NCBI RefSeq assembly: GCF_013299185.1
Contig: NZ_JAAFKG010000018.1
Span: 38,597-102,596 of the forward strand
DNA: 64,000 nt
Direction of reading: 5' to 3'
Source: Microcoleus sp. bin48.metabat.b7b8b9.023
GTDB taxonomy: Bacteria > Cyanobacteriota > Cyanobacteriia > Cyanobacteriales > Microcoleaceae
The position numbers and the translations under genes were made by a program. The notes beneath the pieces were generated by a model. That model was not told where the DNA came from and ran no database searches. It was given only the letters and a program-made list of their open reading frames with translations. Each line of letters opens with the position of its first letter. Within the stretch, counting starts at the first letter, position 1. Shown one piece after another: positions 61,417 through 64,000 of this stretch.

Positions 61417-63816
61417 ATGGTAGATTTCTTAAACCTAACTCCCGGAGCCGATGCCTTTCAAATTCCTGTTAGCGGACTTGCCAACGGTTTGTTAGGCGTT
61501 ATCGGTTTGGGGGGAAACGATACGATTCAAGGTTCGCCAGTTGCCGATCGCATTTTTGGCAATCGCGGCGCAGATCGACTTTTCGGACAAGATGGCGCAG
61601 ATACGATTCGCGGCGGTGCCGGTAGCGACGAACTCGCGGGCGGCCGCGGAAATGACCTGCTAATCGGCGATCGCGGTGACGATTGGCTGCGCGGTGGTAC
61701 GGGCGATGATGAGTTGCAGGGCGGATTGGGGGCTGATGTTCTCATTGGCGGAACGGGGCGCGATCGCTTGTTGGGCGGGCCGGGAGCCGATGTGTTTGCG
61801 ATCGCACCGGATGCAACAGTCCTCACAGTCGATGGTGCCGATCGCATCCTAGATTTTAACCCGCTGGCGGGAGATGCGATCGCACTCACCGATGGCTTGA
61901 CGGGCGATCGACTGCTTCTCGAAGCCAGCGGCAACGACACAGTGCTGCGGTTGCGCGATAACAACCGTATTTTGGCTGTAGCAGAGGGAGTCAAGCCGGC
62001 AGAAATTCGCGATCGCATCGTACCTCTGGCAAGCGCGATCGATAATGTGAGTGTTGGCGCGCGCAATTTAGGCGGGGGAAGTGGTGAAACTCAGGTGACA
62101 GGTAGTTTGGGCAAGGCCAACCGCCAGGATATTTACGGTCTAGATCTCGATCGCGCCACGACTGTAGATTTGAGCTTAAACGGTTGGCAAAACTCGGCAG
62201 ATGTGGACTTAGCCGTGATGCAGGATTTGAATGGAGATGGAGATTTAGCAGCAGATGAAGCGATCGCATCCTCCGAACAAACTAACAGCAATTCCGAATC
62301 AATTCGATCGCTGACGCTAACTCCCGGCCAGTATTTCGTGCGAGTTAAGCAACAGCCAGCCAGTCAAATTACTGGCAATTCTATTTTGCAACAGGGCGAT
62401 CGACCTTTAGCAAGTTTCCCGGCGGCTACCTACCAATTGACACTGAACCGGCGATCGGCCTCGGAAGCTGATGCAACTGCCGCCAAAACCCAGCGTGACA
62501 GCGAAATGGAAGCTTTTGCGACAGGCATCAAAGCCTATGTCTACGGCTATCCCCTCGTACTGATGGCAACCACCCAAGAAGTGTCAACCGCCGTCGCAGC
62601 ACCGGATGGAGCCGGCCGCGCGCCGATAAACGAGTTCGCCCACGTGCGACAGTTTCCCAATCCATCATTCAAAGATGTTGTCGCACCGAATGTCGATACT
62701 CTCTACTCAACGGCTTGGTTGGATTTAACCAAAGAGCCGATCGTCTTGCAGAGGCCGGATATGACGGGACGCTATTACCTGATGCCGACTCTGGATGGTT
62801 GGACGAACGTATTTGATTCTCCGGGTAATCGGACAACTGGGACTACGGCAGGGGCTGCTGCGATCGTTGGGCCCAACTGGCAGGGAACTTTACCCTCGGA
62901 TCTGGGTGAAGTGCGATCGCCCACAAATCTAGCTTGGATCGTCGGGCGCACCCGCGTCGATGGCGTCGCCGACATTCCAAATGTAACAGCAATTCAGGAC
63001 AAATACCGCTTGATACCTTTAAGCAAGTGGGTTAGTGGCAATATTCCGCCCGCACCTGCAACTGTTCCGGCTCCTCCGGGAACAACTCCGCCGCCACCGG
63101 TTCAAGTTGCCGGCTTGTCAGCAGATAGCTTCTATACCAAGTTAAACCAACTGATGAAGAGCAATCCGCCGACAGCAGATGATGCACCTTTGGTAGGGAC
63201 TTTTGAGCCTTTTGGCTTGACACCAAGTCAAACGTTTGATTTTGATGCTCTATCTTTGGCCGCAGCGCGAGGTTTTGAAAGGGCTGTACCCGCAGCACAA
63301 AAGATTATTTCGACAGCGGCTAGCGGTGAAAGCGATGCTGTTGAGGGTTGGACGATTTCTCGCGGTTTGGGCGACTATGGGACGGAATACTTGAAGCGGG
63401 CTGTGGTTGGCTTGGTAGGTTTGGGTGCGAATTTGGATGCTGATGCGCTATACCCGACAGCTTACAGCGATCGCGACGGTCAACCGCTCAATGGTACTAA
63501 CAAATATGTACTGAGGTTTGGGCCGGGAGAATTTCCACCGAGTCAAGCTTTTTGGTCTGTGACTCTGTATGATGGCGATCGCCTGTTGGTCGAAAATCCT
63601 TTGGATCGATATGCTTTGGGCGATCGAGATCCGTTGAAGTACAATGCTGACGGTTCCCTGGATATTTACATCCAAAATGCACCGACAGATGCGGCATTGC
63701 AGTCGAATTGGTTGCCGGCGCCCGCCGGAGACTTTAACTTGACAATGCGTATTTACTGGCCCGAAGAAGAGGCTCTCAACGGTACTTGGACGCCGCCGGG
63801 AGTCCAGCGCGCGTGA
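61417..63816 (+). CDS. RTX repeats fused to DUF1254/DUF1214 enzyme-like domains
   Basis: A 799-residue chimera. Residues 20-130 are RTX calcium-binding repeats (GGAGSDELAGGRGNDLLIG). Residues 205-345 look like a PPC-type beta domain (NSADVDLAVMQDLNGDGDLA, with an Asp-rich loop, then LTPGQYFVRVKQ). Residues 365-799 match DUF1254 and DUF1214, with YVYGYPLVLMATTQEV, APNVDTLYSTAWLDL, and near the end FPPSQAFWSVTLYDGDRLL and AALQSNWLPAPAGDF-like (DAALQSNWLPAP). DUF1254/1214 proteins are usually exported and poorly understood. RTX repeats at the N-terminus rather than the C-terminus are unusual for secretion, though no signal peptide is seen. The ATG start is clear. Confidence 0.9.
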   Translation: MVDFLNLTPGADAFQIPVSGLANGLLGVIGLGGNDTIQGSPVADRIFGNRGADRLFGQDGADTIRGGAGSDELAGGRGNDLLIGDRGDDWLRGGTGDDELQGGLGADVLIGGTGRDRLLGGPGADVFAIAPDATVLTVDGADRILDFNPLAGDAIALTDGLTGDRLLLEASGNDTVLRLRDNNRILAVAEGVKPAEIRDRIVPLASAIDNVSVGARNLGGGSGETQVTGSLGKANRQDIYGLDLDRATTVDLSLNGWQNSADVDLAVMQDLNGDGDLAADEAIASSEQTNSNSESIRSLTLTPGQYFVRVKQQPASQITGNSILQQGDRPLASFPAATYQLTLNRRSASEADATAAKTQRDSEMEAFATGIKAYVYGYPLVLMATTQEVSTAVAAPDGAGRAPINEFAHVRQFPNPSFKDVVAPNVDTLYSTAWLDLTKEPIVLQRPDMTGRYYLMPTLDGWTNVFDSPGNRTTGTTAGAAAIVGPNWQGTLPSDLGEVRSPTNLAWIVGRTRVDGVADIPNVTAIQDKYRLIPLSKWVSGNIPPAPATVPAPPGTTPPPPVQVAGLSADSFYTKLNQLMKSNPPTADDAPLVGTFEPFGLTPSQTFDFDALSLAAARGFERAVPAAQKIISTAASGESDAVEGWTISRGLGDYGTEYLKRAVVGLVGLGANLDADALYPTAYSDRDGQPLNGTNKYVLRFGPGEFPPSQAFWSVTLYDGDRLLVENPLDRYALGDRDPLKYNADGSLDIYIQNAPTDAALQSNWLPAPAGDFNLTMRIYWPEEEALNGTWTPPGVQRA

Positions 63817-63883
63817 TATAGCAACCGCCACCGCAGTTAGCACACAAGTCATATCATGTCCCCTCGATTACCATAATAAAAAA

Positions 63884-63943
63884 GGTTCGTAGTGAGGACT
63901 TTAGTCCTTCTTCTGTCAAGGACTAAAGTCCTCACTACGAACC
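63884..63943. repeat. Long hairpin (family D)
   Basis: Arms of 26 bases (starting GGTTCGTAGTGAGGACTTTA and its complement) enclose an 8-base loop. The upstream ATATCATGTCC and the general layout match the hairpin at 34473-34528. It may double as a terminator for the RTX-DUF1254 gene, but no T run follows. The last 57 bases of the window show nothing. Confidence 0.85.
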
Positions 63944-64000
63944 AAATCGAGCATTGCAATCCTTCCTGTTTCCCGATCGTACCGGAATCGATCGATCGTT

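Overview
The window reads as a piece of chromosome from a filamentous, non-heterocystous cyanobacterium of the Oscillatoria/Microcoleus type (inferred from style, not from a database match). The signs are the many GCGATCGC (HIP1) octamers, heptameric tandem repeats such as (GTCAACT)n, hairpin repeats packed into nearly every intergenic region, and lineage-typical families: a Ser/Thr kinase fused to GUN4, DUF1822, CHAT proteases, Uma2, a FHA-type exoprotein, RTX proteins and many STAND ATPases with TPR repeats. No rRNA, tRNA or CRISPR array was seen.

Layout. 1-2 kb: a decayed coding remnant beside a frameshifted tnpB. 2-10 kb, minus strand: the conserved rimP-nusA-ylxR-infB operon followed by a membrane protein with a low-complexity tail. 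10-18 kb: a membrane protein, a tnpB fragment fused in front of a kinase-GUN4 gene, a CobO-like ATPase, adenylate kinase and RNase PH. 18-30 kb: accessory region with two STAND/TPR ATPases, a 2OG-Fe(II) oxygenase plus AlaX pair, Uma2, small hypotheticals and a PIN-type toxin-antitoxin pair. 30-36 kb: an M48-like membrane protein that lacks visible zinc ligands, an RRM protein and a TerB-like protein.

36-48 kb, minus strand: a run of genes that looks like one functional system: sigma-like regulator, DUF1822 protein, CHAT-TPR protease, a FecR/TPR-like exported protein, and a 2317-residue secreted FHA-type protein ending in a second CHAT protease. The FecR/TPR gene is broken by a 112-bp MITE with a 9-bp target duplication; removing it restores the frame exactly.

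49-54.4 kb, plus strand: an AT-rich, apparently HIP1-free four-gene operon with a methyltransferase, a proline-iminopeptidase-like hydrolase, a caspase-STAND-TPR protein and a small protein resembling EACC1. This is the best candidate for a little-described conflict or self-killing system. It abuts an RTX gene that has lost its 5' end, so the island seems to have landed in or recombined with that gene.

57-64 kb: an AIG1-like GTPase, a toxin-antitoxin module with a nonsense-mutated toxin flanked by 52-bp direct repeats, a retropepsin-like protease with a small partner, a hypothetical protein, and a chimera of RTX repeats with DUF1254/DUF1214.
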